64,000 nt of DNA, from contig NZ_SGXM01000002.1 of assembly GCF_004217045.1 (NCBI RefSeq), forward strand, positions 186,001 through 250,000, read 5' to 3'. A program made the translations under genes and the position numbers. Every line of letters begins with the position of its first letter. Position 1 is the stretch's first letter. This document shows, piece after piece, positions 1 to 8,345 of the stretch. The notes beneath the pieces were generated by a model that was not told where the DNA came from, did not search any database, and saw only the letters and a program-made list of their open reading frames with translations. The stretch is from Cupriavidus agavae. GTDB taxonomy: Bacteria; Pseudomonadota; Gammaproteobacteria; Burkholderiales; Burkholderiaceae.

Positions 1-1408
1 GCAGGTGGCCACCCAGCCCGGTGCGGCGGGCCTGCAGATAGCGAATCTCCGGGCTGTCGGCCGCAGGCTTCAGGAACTGCATGGTGTCCACGGCCTCGTC
101 GCTCAGCGGCAGGTGGAAGCGGTCACGGAAGGCGCGCAGGGCCTCCACGTCGAGCTTCTTCTGCTGGTGCGACGTATTGCGCGACTCGCCCGCCTGGCCC
201 ATGCCGTAGCCCTTCTTGGTCTTGGCAAGGATCACGGTGGGCCGGCCCGTGTGGCGGCGCGCGGCATCGAACGCGGCGTACAGCTTGCGGAAGTCATGGC
301 CGCCCCGCCGCAGTCCGTCGATCTCCTCCGGCGTCATGTGCGAGACCAGCGCCCGCAGTTCGGGATCGAGGTCGAAGAAGTGGGCACGGTTGTAGGCGCC
401 GTCGTTGGCGCCCAGCGTCTGGTATTGGCCGTCCACGGTGTGGGCGAAGCGGCGCAGCAACGCGTGGTTGTGGTCGCGCGCGAACAGCGGGTCCCAGTCC
501 GAGCCCCACACCACCTTGATCACGTTCCACCCCGCGCCGGCGAACAGCGATTCGAGCTCCTGGATGATCTGCCCGTTGCCACGCACCGGGCCGTCCAGCC
601 GCTGGAGGTTGCAGTTGATGACGAAGGTCAGGTTGTCAAGCTTCTCGCGCGCGGCCAGCGACAGGGCCGCGATCGATTCCGGCTCGTCCATCTCGCCATC
701 GCCAAACACTCCCCACACGCGGCGCGCGGCCGTGTCCGCAATGCCGCGGTGCTCCAGGTACCGCAGGAAGCGCGCCTGGTAGATCGCGCTGATCGGGCCA
801 ATGCCCATGGAGCCGGTGGGAAACTGCCAGAACTCGGGCATCAGCCACGGATGCGGATACGAACAGAGCCCGCCGCCGCTCACCTCCTGCCGGTAGCGGC
901 CCAGATGGGCCTCGTCGAGCCGTCCTTCGAGGAAGGCGCGCGCATAGACGCCGGGCGCGGAATGGGGCTGGAAGTAGACCAGATCGCCCTTGCCCTGATC
1001 GCTGTCGGCCCGGAAGAAGTGATTGAACCCGATCTCGAAGATCTCGGCGGCTGACGCGTAGCTGGCGATATGTCCGCCCAGTTCGCCATACGCATGATTG
1101 GCGCGCGCCACCATTGCCAGCGCGTTCCAGCGCAGGATCGACGTGATGCGCTCTTCCATCGCCAGGTCGCCGGGATAGGCCGGCTGATCCTCCAGCGAGA
1201 TGGTGTTCTGGTAGAGCTGGTACGGGTGGGACGACGGCGCCACGCCGAGGTGGCTGGCGTGCTCGGCCATGCGGCGCAGCAGGAAGTCGACGCGTTCGGC
1301 GCCTCCGTGGCGGGCAACGCCCGCGAGGGCGTCGAGCCATTCGCCGGTCTCCTGGCGGTCGGCATCGTCGGCATGATGGTCTGTCGGGTCAATCGGTTGG
1401 GCTTGCAT
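1..1408 (-). CDS. Pyruvate dehydrogenase E1 component, homodimeric AceE/MdeB type (partial, C-terminus beyond window)
   Basis: The first 469 codons of a thiamine-diphosphate 2-oxoacid dehydrogenase E1 are present; the family runs to about 890 residues, so roughly half is missing off the left edge. Family enzymes decarboxylate pyruvate and acetylate the lipoyl group of E2. The N-terminal part contains family stretches such as WNALAMVARAN and GGHIASYAS. The TPP/magnesium motif GDGEMDEPES lies near residues 233-242 and is followed by NCNLQRLDGPVRGNG. The start is the ATG at 1408. The extreme N-terminus (MQAQPIDPTDHH) is unlike the usual AceE leader, and the neighbours are a porin and a monooxygenase rather than E2/E3 genes. 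This suggests an accessory paralogue of the MdeB kind rather than the housekeeping enzyme. The substrate could be another 2-oxoacid. Confidence 0.85.
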   Translation of the reverse strand, partial: MQAQPIDPTDHHADDADRQETGEWLDALAGVARHGGAERVDFLLRRMAEHASHLGVAPSSHPYQLYQNTISLEDQPAYPGDLAMEERITSILRWNALAMVARANHAYGELGGHIASYASAAEIFEIGFNHFFRADSDQGKGDLVYFQPHSAPGVYARAFLEGRLDEAHLGRYRQEVSGGGLCSYPHPWLMPEFWQFPTGSMGIGPISAIYQARFLRYLEHRGIADTAARRVWGVFGDGEMDEPESIAALSLAAREKLDNLTFVINCNLQRLDGPVRGNGQIIQELESLFAGAGWNVIKVVWGSDWDPLFARDHNHALLRRFAHTVDGQYQTLGANDGAYNRAHFFDLDPELRALVSHMTPEEIDGLRRGGHDFRKLYAAFDAARRHTGRPTVILAKTKKGYGMGQAGESRNTSHQQKKLDVEALRAFRDRFHLPLSDEAVDTMQFLKPAADSPEIRYLQARRTGLGGHL

Positions 1409-1544
1409 GGAAGATTGGAAACGTTGGGGGTGGATGCGGATTCAGCAGCAGTCGGCGGCGTCCCGGTGGCCGACGGCCGCCAGCTGCGTGGGCATGTTGT
1501 GGGACTTGCCGCTGTCAAACAGCAGCGGTCCGCGCGGCGAGCCA

Positions 1545-2648
1545 TCAGAACACGTGCCGGACGCCGACCATTGCGCCCAATTGCGACGCCCCCGGCACCG
1601 GATTGGCCCCTCCCGATCCACTGCTGACCGAGAGCGCGAGTTGGCCGTCGTTGTTCAGGTAGCCGGCCGTGGCATAGAGAGCGGTCCGCTTCGAGAAGCT
1701 GTAGGTACCGCGCAACGCGTAGAGGAACGCCTTGTTGTCGCTGCCGTGGTAGCGCAGGTAGTAGACCTGGCCAGCCACGTTGAAGGCGGGCGTGAGATCG
1801 TAGGAAGCACCGGCGTACCAGAGATCGCTGAGCCGGGTGGCGCTGCCGTCGTTGTCGCGGCGCAGCCAGCCTGCCCCGAGCTTGGTGCGGTCGAACAGCG
1901 CGTAGGCGTTCAGCGACAGCCGGTCGTCAGACTTGCCACCTGAGTTCAGCCCGCCAAACGCACCCGGGCCGCCCCGAAGCGAGTCATAGGCCGCCGCCAC
2001 GCCGAAACGCGGCGTCTCGTACTGGATCATTGCCGACCACTCCCGGCAGTCGGATTTCGCCGCCGGGTTCTCGCCGGCGCAGTTCGTGCCGGCCGGGCTC
2101 GGGCCGGCGTTGGCCACGTCGCGGCCAAGGCTGTACGTGGCGCCCAGCGTCAGGCCGCCGACCTTTCCCTTGTAGGCAATCGCGTTGTCGGCCCGCGCAT
2201 TGGGAATGTAGCTGTCGAGCGACCCCGAGCCGAACGTGTTCGGACCGAGGATGTCGGGATCGAGCATGGCCCAGAACAGCATCGTGTACTGGCGGCCGAG
2301 CGACACCTGGCCCCAGTTGCCCGAGAGCCCTACCCACGCCTGCCGTCCGAACAGCCGGCCGCCCTGGTTCATGACGCCCGAGTCGGCGGCAAAGCCCGAC
2401 TCCAGCACGAAGTTCGCCTTCGTACCGCCGCCCAGGTCCTCGGTGCCGCGCAATCCCCAGCGCGACGGCACCATGCCCGACAGCGAGTTCATGCGCACGA
2501 CGCTGTGGCCCGCCGCGCCCACGTGGTTGACGTATTCGATGCCGGTATCGACCACGCCATACAGCGTGACGGACGAGGGCGCGGCCTGCGCGCAGGCGAG
2601 TGCGGGCATGGCGCTGGCACAGGCCAGCACCAGGTTGCGGAACTTCAT
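1545..2648 (-). CDS. Gram-negative trimeric porin (Burkholderia-type, OmpC-like)
   Basis: A 367-residue outer-membrane general porin. The N-terminus MKFRNLVLACASAMPALACAQA is a Sec signal peptide, and the mature protein begins with the SSVTLYGVVDTG strand typical of beta-proteobacterial porins. GRQAWVGLSGNWGQVSLGRQYT is the usual strand-turn segment, and the chain ends in Phe (GVRHVF), the BAM recognition signal. Start: an in-frame reading frame continues upstream of 2648, but the ATG at 2648 has a strong GGAGGAG Shine-Dalgarno and begins the signal peptide exactly. It lies 80 bp downstream of the FAD monooxygenase and in the same direction, so it may admit the substrate of that enzyme. Substrate selectivity cannot be read from sequence. 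Confidence 0.93.
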   Translation of the reverse strand: MKFRNLVLACASAMPALACAQAAPSSVTLYGVVDTGIEYVNHVGAAGHSVVRMNSLSGMVPSRWGLRGTEDLGGGTKANFVLESGFAADSGVMNQGGRLFGRQAWVGLSGNWGQVSLGRQYTMLFWAMLDPDILGPNTFGSGSLDSYIPNARADNAIAYKGKVGGLTLGATYSLGRDVANAGPSPAGTNCAGENPAAKSDCREWSAMIQYETPRFGVAAAYDSLRGGPGAFGGLNSGGKSDDRLSLNAYALFDRTKLGAGWLRRDNDGSATRLSDLWYAGASYDLTPAFNVAGQVYYLRYHGSDNKAFLYALRGTYSFSKRTALYATAGYLNNDGQLALSVSSGSGGANPVPGASQLGAMVGVRHVF

Positions 2649-2728
2649 GGGTCTCCTCCTTCTGTTTTCGTTGTCGTTGTGCCGGCAGCGAGGCCGGAAA
2701 CTGCGGGAACCGCTCCAGCGCGGAAACT

Positions 2729-4399
2729 TCAGTCGGGCCGCGCGCCTCCCGTGGCTACCGCCAGCACGGCGGCGGCGTCGGCGCCAGCCTCTCCCCGCCA
2801 CGCAATATGGTGATCGGGCCGGATCAGTACGGCCGGCGCGCCGTAAAGCGCGCGGACCTCGGGGTCGTCCACCCGCAGCACGTCAAGCGCGATGCCGAGT
2901 CGCCGCGCTGACGCCTGCCACGCCGTGGCATCGGCACCATCGAACGACAGCAGCGTGAAATCGCGGCCGAAGCGGTCGAACAGCGGCACGCCGTCTACCA
3001 TCGCGTGCGGCGCCCGGGAGCCCGGCCAGCCGCCCGCGATGTAGTGATTGGGATCGTCGGGCGGCGCCGCACCCGGCTCGCGGGCGACGATCGGACTGTC
3101 GAGATAGCGCACGCCCAACTGCAGGCCGGGGATATTGATTTCCGTGACCACGTGCGCGGCCAGCGCGCAGCCCAGTTCGGCGCGCGCCGCGTCGCCGGGA
3201 GCCCCCTGCGCTTCGAGGCTCGCGGAGATCGGCACATTGCCGATGCTGTCGGCCATGCGGCGGGCGAACGTGGTGTTGCGCACGGCCATCGGGCGGCGCT
3301 CCAGGTCGTAGCTGTCGAGCAGTGCCGGTGGCGCGCCGTCGTTCAGCACGGCCGCCAGCTTCCAGCCCAGGTTGACCGCGTCGTCGATCGACGTGTTGTA
3401 GCCCATGCCGCCCGTGGGCGTGAACAGGTGGGCGGCGTCGCCAGCCAGGAAGCCCCGGCCCGCAGCCAGCCGCTCGGCAACGAGCGTGTAGCCCGCCACC
3501 CAGGGCATCCTGCCAATCAGCCGAAAGTCATGCGGCGCGCCCACGACTGCCAGCGCCGTGGCGCGTGCATCGATGTCGCCGGGCTGCTGGCCGTCTTTCA
3601 GCTGCACCGCCAGCAGGAAGGTGTCGACACCATCGATGGCGATCAGCAGGCCGCGCTGGCTCGCGTTGACGGCCCAGTACTGCCACGCCCGCTCCTTGCC
3701 CAGTACGTCGTACAGATCGCTGGAGCGGAAATAGATCGACAGCATCTGGCCGCCGAAGAAGTCGCGCTTCTCGCCGCCCTGCCCGGCGTACTGAATGCCT
3801 AGCGTCTTGCGCACCATGCTGCGCGGGCCGTCGCAGCCCACGACATAGCTTGCCGCCACGCGCCACGGCGCGCCGCCGTCAGGCTGCACGGCGTCTACCT
3901 CCACGCCATCGCCATGGTCGGCAACGCGGACCGCGCGTGCCCCGAAGCGCAGGTCGACGCTCGGATACTTTGCGGCCTCGCGCCGCAGGATGGGCTCGAT
4001 GAACATCTGCTGCGCGCGGTGCGGCAGTTCGGGAGTCGGCCATGCCGCGGCGCCGTAGTCGCCGAAGGCCTCGCGGCTGGCGGCCTGCGCGCGGCTAGGC
4101 ACGCGAAAGCGGGACAGTTCGGCATGCGCCAGGCGCGTGCAGTAGACCAGGTCCTGCGGGTAGTCGGGCGGCAGGCCCAGCGCGCGGACGTCGGCCGAGA
4201 AACCGCGCCGCCGGTAGTGCTCCATCGTGCGGGCCGAGGTGGCATTGGCCTTGGGAAAGTCGGGCGGGTCCACGTCCTCCTCCAGCACGAGGCATCGCAC
4301 GTCGCGGCAGCCCAGCTCGATGGCCAGCATCAGCCCGGCCGGGCCGCCTCCCACGATGACGACATCGGTTTCCACGGTGTTTGCAACGGACGTGTTCAC
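2729..4399 (-). CDS. FAD-dependent aromatic monooxygenase (PheA/MhpA class A flavoprotein hydroxylase)
   Basis: A 556-residue flavoprotein hydroxylase expected to insert oxygen into a phenolic ring using NAD(P)H. The Rossmann FAD motif VVIVGGGPAGLMLAIELG starts near residue 14. The second FAD-binding region, GRGFLAGDAAHLFTPTGG, is followed by GYNTSIDDAVNLGWKL. The C-terminal ~150 residues match the thioredoxin-like domain found in PheA/MhpA-type enzymes. It starts with GTG at 4399, preceded by an AGGAAGG ribosome-binding site; no ATG lies nearby. The gene sits between a Bug binding protein and a porin on the same strand, a likely operon for uptake and hydroxylation of one aromatic compound, divergent from a LysR gene. 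The exact substrate is not inferable. Confidence 0.88.
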   Translation of the reverse strand: MNTSVANTVETDVVIVGGGPAGLMLAIELGCRDVRCLVLEEDVDPPDFPKANATSARTMEHYRRRGFSADVRALGLPPDYPQDLVYCTRLAHAELSRFRVPSRAQAASREAFGDYGAAAWPTPELPHRAQQMFIEPILRREAAKYPSVDLRFGARAVRVADHGDGVEVDAVQPDGGAPWRVAASYVVGCDGPRSMVRKTLGIQYAGQGGEKRDFFGGQMLSIYFRSSDLYDVLGKERAWQYWAVNASQRGLLIAIDGVDTFLLAVQLKDGQQPGDIDARATALAVVGAPHDFRLIGRMPWVAGYTLVAERLAAGRGFLAGDAAHLFTPTGGMGYNTSIDDAVNLGWKLAAVLNDGAPPALLDSYDLERRPMAVRNTTFARRMADSIGNVPISASLEAQGAPGDAARAELGCALAAHVVTEINIPGLQLGVRYLDSPIVAREPGAAPPDDPNHYIAGGWPGSRAPHAMVDGVPLFDRFGRDFTLLSFDGADATAWQASARRLGIALDVLRVDDPEVRALYGAPAVLIRPDHHIAWRGEAGADAAAVLAVATGGARPD

Positions 4400-4412
4400 A
4401 GCTGGCCTTCCT

Positions 4413-4444
4413 GTTGACTTGTTGACTTGTTGATCTGTTGGCTC
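4413..4444. repeat. Degenerate octamer tandem repeat (4 units of GTTGACTT type)
   Basis: Four consecutive 8-bp units: GTTGACTT, GTTGACTT, GTTGATCT and GTTGGCTC. They fill most of the 49-bp gap between the stop of the Bug gene and the GTG start of the monooxygenase. The first two units are identical and the last two are decayed. The repeat lies upstream of the monooxygenase ribosome-binding site on the coding (minus) strand. Confidence 0.8.
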
Positions 4445-4448
4445 GGGA

Positions 4449-5510
4449 TCAATTGACGGTGGCGCCGGTGCGCCGGATCAGCTCGGTGTAGCGCTGCGAG
4501 TCATGCGCCATCCATCCGGCTACGTCCTCGCTGGTGCTGCCGGCCGGCGTGAAGCCGAAGGTCGCCAGCTTGGCCTTGACCTCAGGGTCGCCGAGCGCGG
4601 TGCGCACGGCGCGGCCAATCGCCGTCACCGTTGCCGGCGGCGTGGCGGCGGGCGCGAGCAGCGCCACCCAGCTCGAAGCCTCGACGCCCGCCGGGCCGCC
4701 GGCTTCCGCGAGCGTCGGCACGTTCGGCAGTACCGGCGACCGCACGCTGTCGGCCACTGCCAGCACGCGCAACTTGCCCGCCTGGATCAGCGGACCGGCG
4801 GTGGCATAGGTGCCCAGCGCCCACGTCACCTCGCCATTGGCCACGGCCGTATAGAGCTGCGCGGTGTCCTTGTATGGCGCATGGAGCATCTGCGTGCCCG
4901 TGGCCGCCTCAAGCTGCGCCGCGCCAAGATGGCCTGAGCTGCCAACCGCCCAGGAGCCGTAGGTCACGGCATCGGGCGCCTTGCGGGCGGCTGCGATCAG
5001 ATCGGGCACGGTACGGATCTGGCTTTGCTGCGAGACCACGATGAAGAACGCGGTGCGGTACAGCCCGGTCACCGGCACGAAATCGCGGCGTGGGTCATAC
5101 GGCAGCCGCTTGAAGAGACCGGGATTGATTGCCAGGTGGCCTACGTCGGCCACCACCAGCTCGTGGCCGGTGGCCGGTGCGCGCTTGCCCGCCTCCATGG
5201 CGATGAAGCCGTTGCCGCCCGGCCGCGAATCGACGATGACAGGCTGGCCCCACTCCTTGCCGAGCCGCTCGCCGAGCAGGCGCGAGACAGCATCCGGGCC
5301 ACTGCCAGCCGGAAACGGGCTGATCAGGCGGACGGCGCGCGACGGGAAGGTGTCGGCCCGCACGGTCGTGGCCGTGGCCAGGCAAGCGAGGGCGACGCAG
5401 GCCGACAGCACCGGGAGGGCGCGCCAGCCGCTGGGCCACAGGAAAGGTGAGAAAGCAACCGGCGTAACGGCGCCGGCCGGCGCGATGCGGCCAGCATGGG
5501 GGCGGGTCAT
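4449..5510 (-). CDS. Bug-family (TctC-like) periplasmic solute-binding protein
   Basis: A 353-residue tripartite-tricarboxylate-receptor family protein. A long N-terminal segment precedes the hydrophobic signal core (residues about 29-52, ending VRA). The mature protein then opens with DTFPSRAVRLISPFPAGSGPDAVSRLLG, the family's first strand and phosphate-loop-like turn. The segments ADVGHLAINPGLFKRLPYDP and LHAPYKDT are family landmarks. Bug proteins bind carboxylates or other small organics in the periplasm; most are orphans without TctA/TctB, as here. It is the first gene of the minus-strand unit that continues into the monooxygenase and porin, and it diverges from a LysR gene. The roughly 50-residue leader is longer than usual, but no better start codon is visible. 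Confidence 0.92.
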   Translation of the reverse strand: MTRPHAGRIAPAGAVTPVAFSPFLWPSGWRALPVLSACVALACLATATTVRADTFPSRAVRLISPFPAGSGPDAVSRLLGERLGKEWGQPVIVDSRPGGNGFIAMEAGKRAPATGHELVVADVGHLAINPGLFKRLPYDPRRDFVPVTGLYRTAFFIVVSQQSQIRTVPDLIAAARKAPDAVTYGSWAVGSSGHLGAAQLEAATGTQMLHAPYKDTAQLYTAVANGEVTWALGTYATAGPLIQAGKLRVLAVADSVRSPVLPNVPTLAEAGGPAGVEASSWVALLAPAATPPATVTAIGRAVRTALGDPEVKAKLATFGFTPAGSTSEDVAGWMAHDSQRYTELIRRTGATVN

Positions 5511-5564
5511 GAATTGTCTCCGTGTGATTCTTGTAGGTGTGTGACGACATCGTAGGAAGACCCA

Positions 5565-5585
5565 CTGCCATGCAACAGATGGCAG
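5565..5585. promoter_or_regulatory. Inverted repeat, candidate LysR-type operator
   Basis: A perfect 7-bp inverted repeat, CTGCCAT-(7)-ATGGCAG, lies in the 130-bp divergent region between the Bug gene (start 5510) and the LysR gene (start 5641). Its placement is what is expected for autoregulation plus control of the divergent Bug-monooxygenase-porin unit. It contains T and A residues in mirrored positions but not the exact T-N11-A spacing at its centre. Confidence 0.5.
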
Positions 5586-5640
5586 AATTGCCCCACCGAT
5601 GCCTGGATGGCATCACTCACCGATAAAGCGGGGAATGGCC

Positions 5641-6564
5641 ATGAAACTTCATCACCTGCGCGATTTCGTCGCGATCGCGGAGACCCGCAGCATCCGGGGC
5701 GCCTCGCGCCAGCTTGGCCTGACCCAGCCGGCGCTCACGCGCAGCCTGCGCGAACTGGAGACCGAACTGGGTGCGCCGCTGCTGGAGCGGCACGCACGTG
5801 GCGTGGTGCCCACGGCGATCGGCGAAGCCTTCCTGCGGCGCGCCCATGCCGCGATGGAGGAAATCCGCCGGGCCCAGGAGGAAGTGGCCCAGTTGCTTGG
5901 CACCCAGACCGGGCGCGTGGCGGTGGGTCTGTCCGGCGCCACGTGGCTGGGGCTCGTTCCGGAGGTCTTCCCGGCGTTTCGCAAGTCGCATCCTGCCGTG
6001 CGGCTGCGGATGGTGGAAGGCTTCTTTCCCGCGCTGGAAGGACGGCTGGCGGACGGGACACTCGATTTCTACATCGGCCCGCGCCCCGAACGCATCGATA
6101 CGGACCGCTACAGCGTGAACCTGCTGTTCAGGAACGACCGGGTCGTGTCCGGGCGCAAGGGGCATCCGCTGCGGCGCTCACGGCGGCTGGCTGACCTGGT
6201 CGCCGCCGAGTGGATCCTGACCGGCGCCCGCGAGCCGCTCGAGCACGAGTTTGCCGAGGTCTTTGCCGGCTACGGCCTGAATCCACCCGTGGCGATGGTG
6301 CAAGCCGAGTCGATGATCGGCGTGGCGGCGCTGCTGTCGATGACCGATGCGCTTGCGCTGCTGCCGCGGCAGTGGATCGACTCGCCACTGTTCGCCGGCG
6401 TGGTGGAGGTCATTCCGATCGCGGAACGGATGGACAGTGCCGATATCGTGCGGATTGCACGTGCCGGGCTGCCGCTGACGCCCGCCGCCTCGCACCTGGC
6501 CAACCTGTTCGAGCGCGAAGCCGGCCACTATGCCCGCCAGCGCGTGCGGCTGCCGTCCGATTAG
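5641..6564 (+). CDS. LysR-family transcriptional regulator
   Basis: A 307-residue LTTR. The N-terminal winged helix-turn-helix reads LHHLRDFVAIAETRSIRGAS then QLGLTQPALTRSLRELE, with the conserved recognition helix. The C-terminal periplasmic-binding-like effector domain begins around residue 90 (GRVAVGLSGATWLGLVPEVF). The reading frame is open further upstream, but the ATG at 5641 has a GGGGA Shine-Dalgarno at a proper distance, whereas the ATG at 5635 would abut it. The gene diverges from the Bug-monooxygenase-porin unit and shares with it the inverted repeat at 5565-5585. It is therefore the likely regulator of that unit, responding to an aromatic or organic-acid inducer. It ends 9 bp before the convergent TetR gene. 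Confidence 0.93.
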   Translation: MKLHHLRDFVAIAETRSIRGASRQLGLTQPALTRSLRELETELGAPLLERHARGVVPTAIGEAFLRRAHAAMEEIRRAQEEVAQLLGTQTGRVAVGLSGATWLGLVPEVFPAFRKSHPAVRLRMVEGFFPALEGRLADGTLDFYIGPRPERIDTDRYSVNLLFRNDRVVSGRKGHPLRRSRRLADLVAAEWILTGAREPLEHEFAEVFAGYGLNPPVAMVQAESMIGVAALLSMTDALALLPRQWIDSPLFAGVVEVIPIAERMDSADIVRIARAGLPLTPAASHLANLFEREAGHYARQRVRLPSD

Positions 6565-6573
6565 TCCAAACGC

Positions 6574-7302
6574 TCAGTCGGCGGCCGGGGGATTGGCGCC
6601 GATGCGCTCGAAGATGACACCCTGCGGGGTCTGCGTCTCGGGCAATGGCGCGTGTGCCAGTGCGTCAGCCTCGGTCTCGGGCAGTCCCAGCGCACGCAGC
6701 ACGGCCAGGATCACCTGCTCGGGATAATCGGCCGGCGCGCCGGGGCGCAGCATGGTGCCGATGCCGTACACCAGTGCCCCGAGAGAAAGGTCGCGCGCCA
6801 CCTCGACATGAGCGATCGGAAAACGCCGGCTTTCGATGCCGACGGCAAGATCGCGCGTCATGTAGGCGTCGAGCAACCGCCCGCGCGACCCCCGCCGCGT
6901 ACCCACCCGCGTGATGAACGCGCCCCACAGCGGATAGCGGATGGCCATGTGCATGTAGAGCCGGCAGCCAACCGCCATGCGCATGGCGGGGTCGTCGAAC
7001 CGGCGCACCACCGGATCGATCACCGCCAGCACCTCGTCGCTGACCTCCCCGGCCACTGCCGAAAGCAGCTCTCCCGTGGTGCGGAAGTAGTTGTAGAACG
7101 TGCCGCGCGCCACGCCGGCGGCGGCGATGAAGTCATCGATCATCGCGCCGTCCGGCCCCTTTTCGGCGAAGACGGCCAGGGCCGACTCCATCAGCCGGTT
7201 GCGGGTCTTCTCCCGGCGCAGTGCTGCCACGCGCGTGCGGTGGTCTTCCGGGAGGGTCCCGGCGGCCGCGTCGATCTCGTCGGTTTCGGGCTTGCCTGAC
7301 AT
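6574..7302 (-). CDS. TetR-family transcriptional regulator
   Basis: A 242-residue TetR protein. The helix-turn-helix lies at about residues 30-75 (RLMESALAVFAEKGPDGAMIDDF then AAGVARGTFYNYF), followed by an all-helical ligand domain. The ATG at 7302 is preferred; the longer reading from 7311 would use TTG. The gene diverges from the FAA hydrolase/extradiol dioxygenase/hydroxylase genes. A TGACA-TATC-TGTCA palindrome overlaps its own start codon, and related repeats lie in the shared intergenic region. It probably represses itself and the aromatic module and releases DNA on binding a substrate or CoA-free intermediate. Confidence 0.92.
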   Translation of the reverse strand: MSGKPETDEIDAAAGTLPEDHRTRVAALRREKTRNRLMESALAVFAEKGPDGAMIDDFIAAAGVARGTFYNYFRTTGELLSAVAGEVSDEVLAVIDPVVRRFDDPAMRMAVGCRLYMHMAIRYPLWGAFITRVGTRRGSRGRLLDAYMTRDLAVGIESRRFPIAHVEVARDLSLGALVYGIGTMLRPGAPADYPEQVILAVLRALGLPETEADALAHAPLPETQTPQGVIFERIGANPPAAD

Positions 7303-7310
7303 ATCTGTCA
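7297..7310. promoter_or_regulatory. Palindrome over the tetR start codon, candidate autoregulatory operator
   Basis: TGACATATCTGTCA is an inverted repeat with 5-bp arms (TGACA/TGTCA) and a TATC centre. It overlaps the ATG of the TetR gene at 7302. The half-site TGAC/GTCA recurs in the repeats at 7376-7423, so one regulator could bind both. Confidence 0.5.
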
Positions 7311-7375
7311 ATCCATGTGATGGACTGGATTCTAGCAGTGAGTGGACCTCGGGTTTGTCCTAGGGCAATTTCATA

Positions 7376-7424
7376 TTGATGAATTCGTCAACTTGACTAG
7401 AATTCGTCCTGACAAGTTCGTCAA
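7376..7424. promoter_or_regulatory. Cluster of GTCA-type inverted repeats upstream of the aromatic module
   Basis: TTGATGAATTCGTCAA (7376-7391) is an imperfect 16-bp palindrome with one mismatched pair. TGACAAGTTCGTCA (7410-7423) is a second TGAC-N6-GTCA palindrome. TTCGTC occurs three times (7384, 7403, 7417) and GAATTCGTC is directly repeated 19 bp apart. The cluster sits 24-70 bp before the FAA hydrolase start and is the likely operator set for the divergent TetR protein. Confidence 0.6.
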
Positions 7425-7446
7425 GATGAGATCAGGAGACAGCAGG

Positions 7447-8289
7447 ATGCGTTTCGTCAGTTTTGAATTCCAGGGCAGGCGCGCAGTGGGCGTGCGTGAA
7501 GGCAACCAGATCCGCGTGCTCGGCAACGAACCGCTCGAAGCCCTGCTGGCACGTGGTGCGAACCTGTCCGCCTACGCCCGCGAGACGGCTGGCGAACTGC
7601 TGGACGCGGCCGAAGTGACCCTGCTGCCGCCGCTGTCGCGCCCGCCCAAGATCATCTGCGTGGGGCTCAACTACGCCGACCACACCAAGGAAAGTCCGTA
7701 CGAGCAGCCGAACTATCCCACCCTGTTCTTCCGCGTCCATACGAGCCTGGTGGCCCATGCTGCACCGCTGGTCCGCCCCGCCGTCGACGACTGCGCCGGC
7801 CTCGATTTCGAGGGCGAAGTGGCCGTGATCCTGGGCAAGGGCGGACGCCATATCGCCAGGGCCGACGCGCTGTCGCACGTGGCGGGCTACTCGCTGTTCA
7901 ACGACGGTTCGGTGCGCGAGTACCAGTTCAAGGCGCCACAGTGGACGGTAGGCAAGAACTTCGACGGTACCGGCGCATTCGGCCCCGACCTGGTCACGGC
8001 GGACGAACTGCCGCCCGGCGCGCGCGGCCTGCTTCTGCAGACGAAACTGAACGGCCAGGTCGTGCAGTCGGCCAGCACCGACGACATGATCTTCGATGTC
8101 GAGACGCTGATCTCGATCATCTCCGAGGCCATCACGCTGGAGGCCGGCGACGTGATCGTGTCGGGCACCCCGGCCGGCATCGGCTGGGCACGCGAGCCGA
8201 AGCTGCTGATGAAGCACGGCGATGTCTGCGAGGTGATCGTCGAGAAGATTGGCACGTTGTCGAACCCGATCATCGACGAAGTGCGGTAG
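7447..8289 (+). CDS. Fumarylacetoacetate hydrolase family protein
   Basis: A 280-residue FAH-superfamily protein; members hydrolyse or isomerise/decarboxylate ring-cleavage products. The family core is clear: KIICVGLNYADHTKES near residue 75, the metal-binding segment LDFEGEVAVILGKGG (Asp/Glu ligands), SLFNDGSVREYQFK, and IVSGTPAGIGWAREP near the C-terminus. The ATG at 7447 has an AGGAGA site 7 bp upstream; an earlier in-frame ATG at 7426 lacks one. It is followed 56 bp later by an extradiol dioxygenase and then an MhpA-type hydroxylase. It probably processes the ring-fission product, either as a C-C hydrolase or as an isomerase/decarboxylase. Confidence 0.9.
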   Translation: MRFVSFEFQGRRAVGVREGNQIRVLGNEPLEALLARGANLSAYARETAGELLDAAEVTLLPPLSRPPKIICVGLNYADHTKESPYEQPNYPTLFFRVHTSLVAHAAPLVRPAVDDCAGLDFEGEVAVILGKGGRHIARADALSHVAGYSLFNDGSVREYQFKAPQWTVGKNFDGTGAFGPDLVTADELPPGARGLLLQTKLNGQVVQSASTDDMIFDVETLISIISEAITLEAGDVIVSGTPAGIGWAREPKLLMKHGDVCEVIVEKIGTLSNPIIDEVR

Positions 8290-8345
8290 ACCTTCCAGAA
8301 CCGACCGCCGGCGACAACGAGCCGGCGGCATACCCGGAGACAGCC

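Noticed and set aside
5..1054. Long plus-strand reading frame of 349 codons
   Set aside because: It is antisense to the conserved E1 frame, has no domain and a composition typical of the mirror frame in GC-rich DNA.
1509..1528. CCGCTG/CAGCGG hairpin between the porin and E1 genes
   Set aside because: Only six base pairs, no U-tract and in a GC-rich region where such repeats occur by chance.
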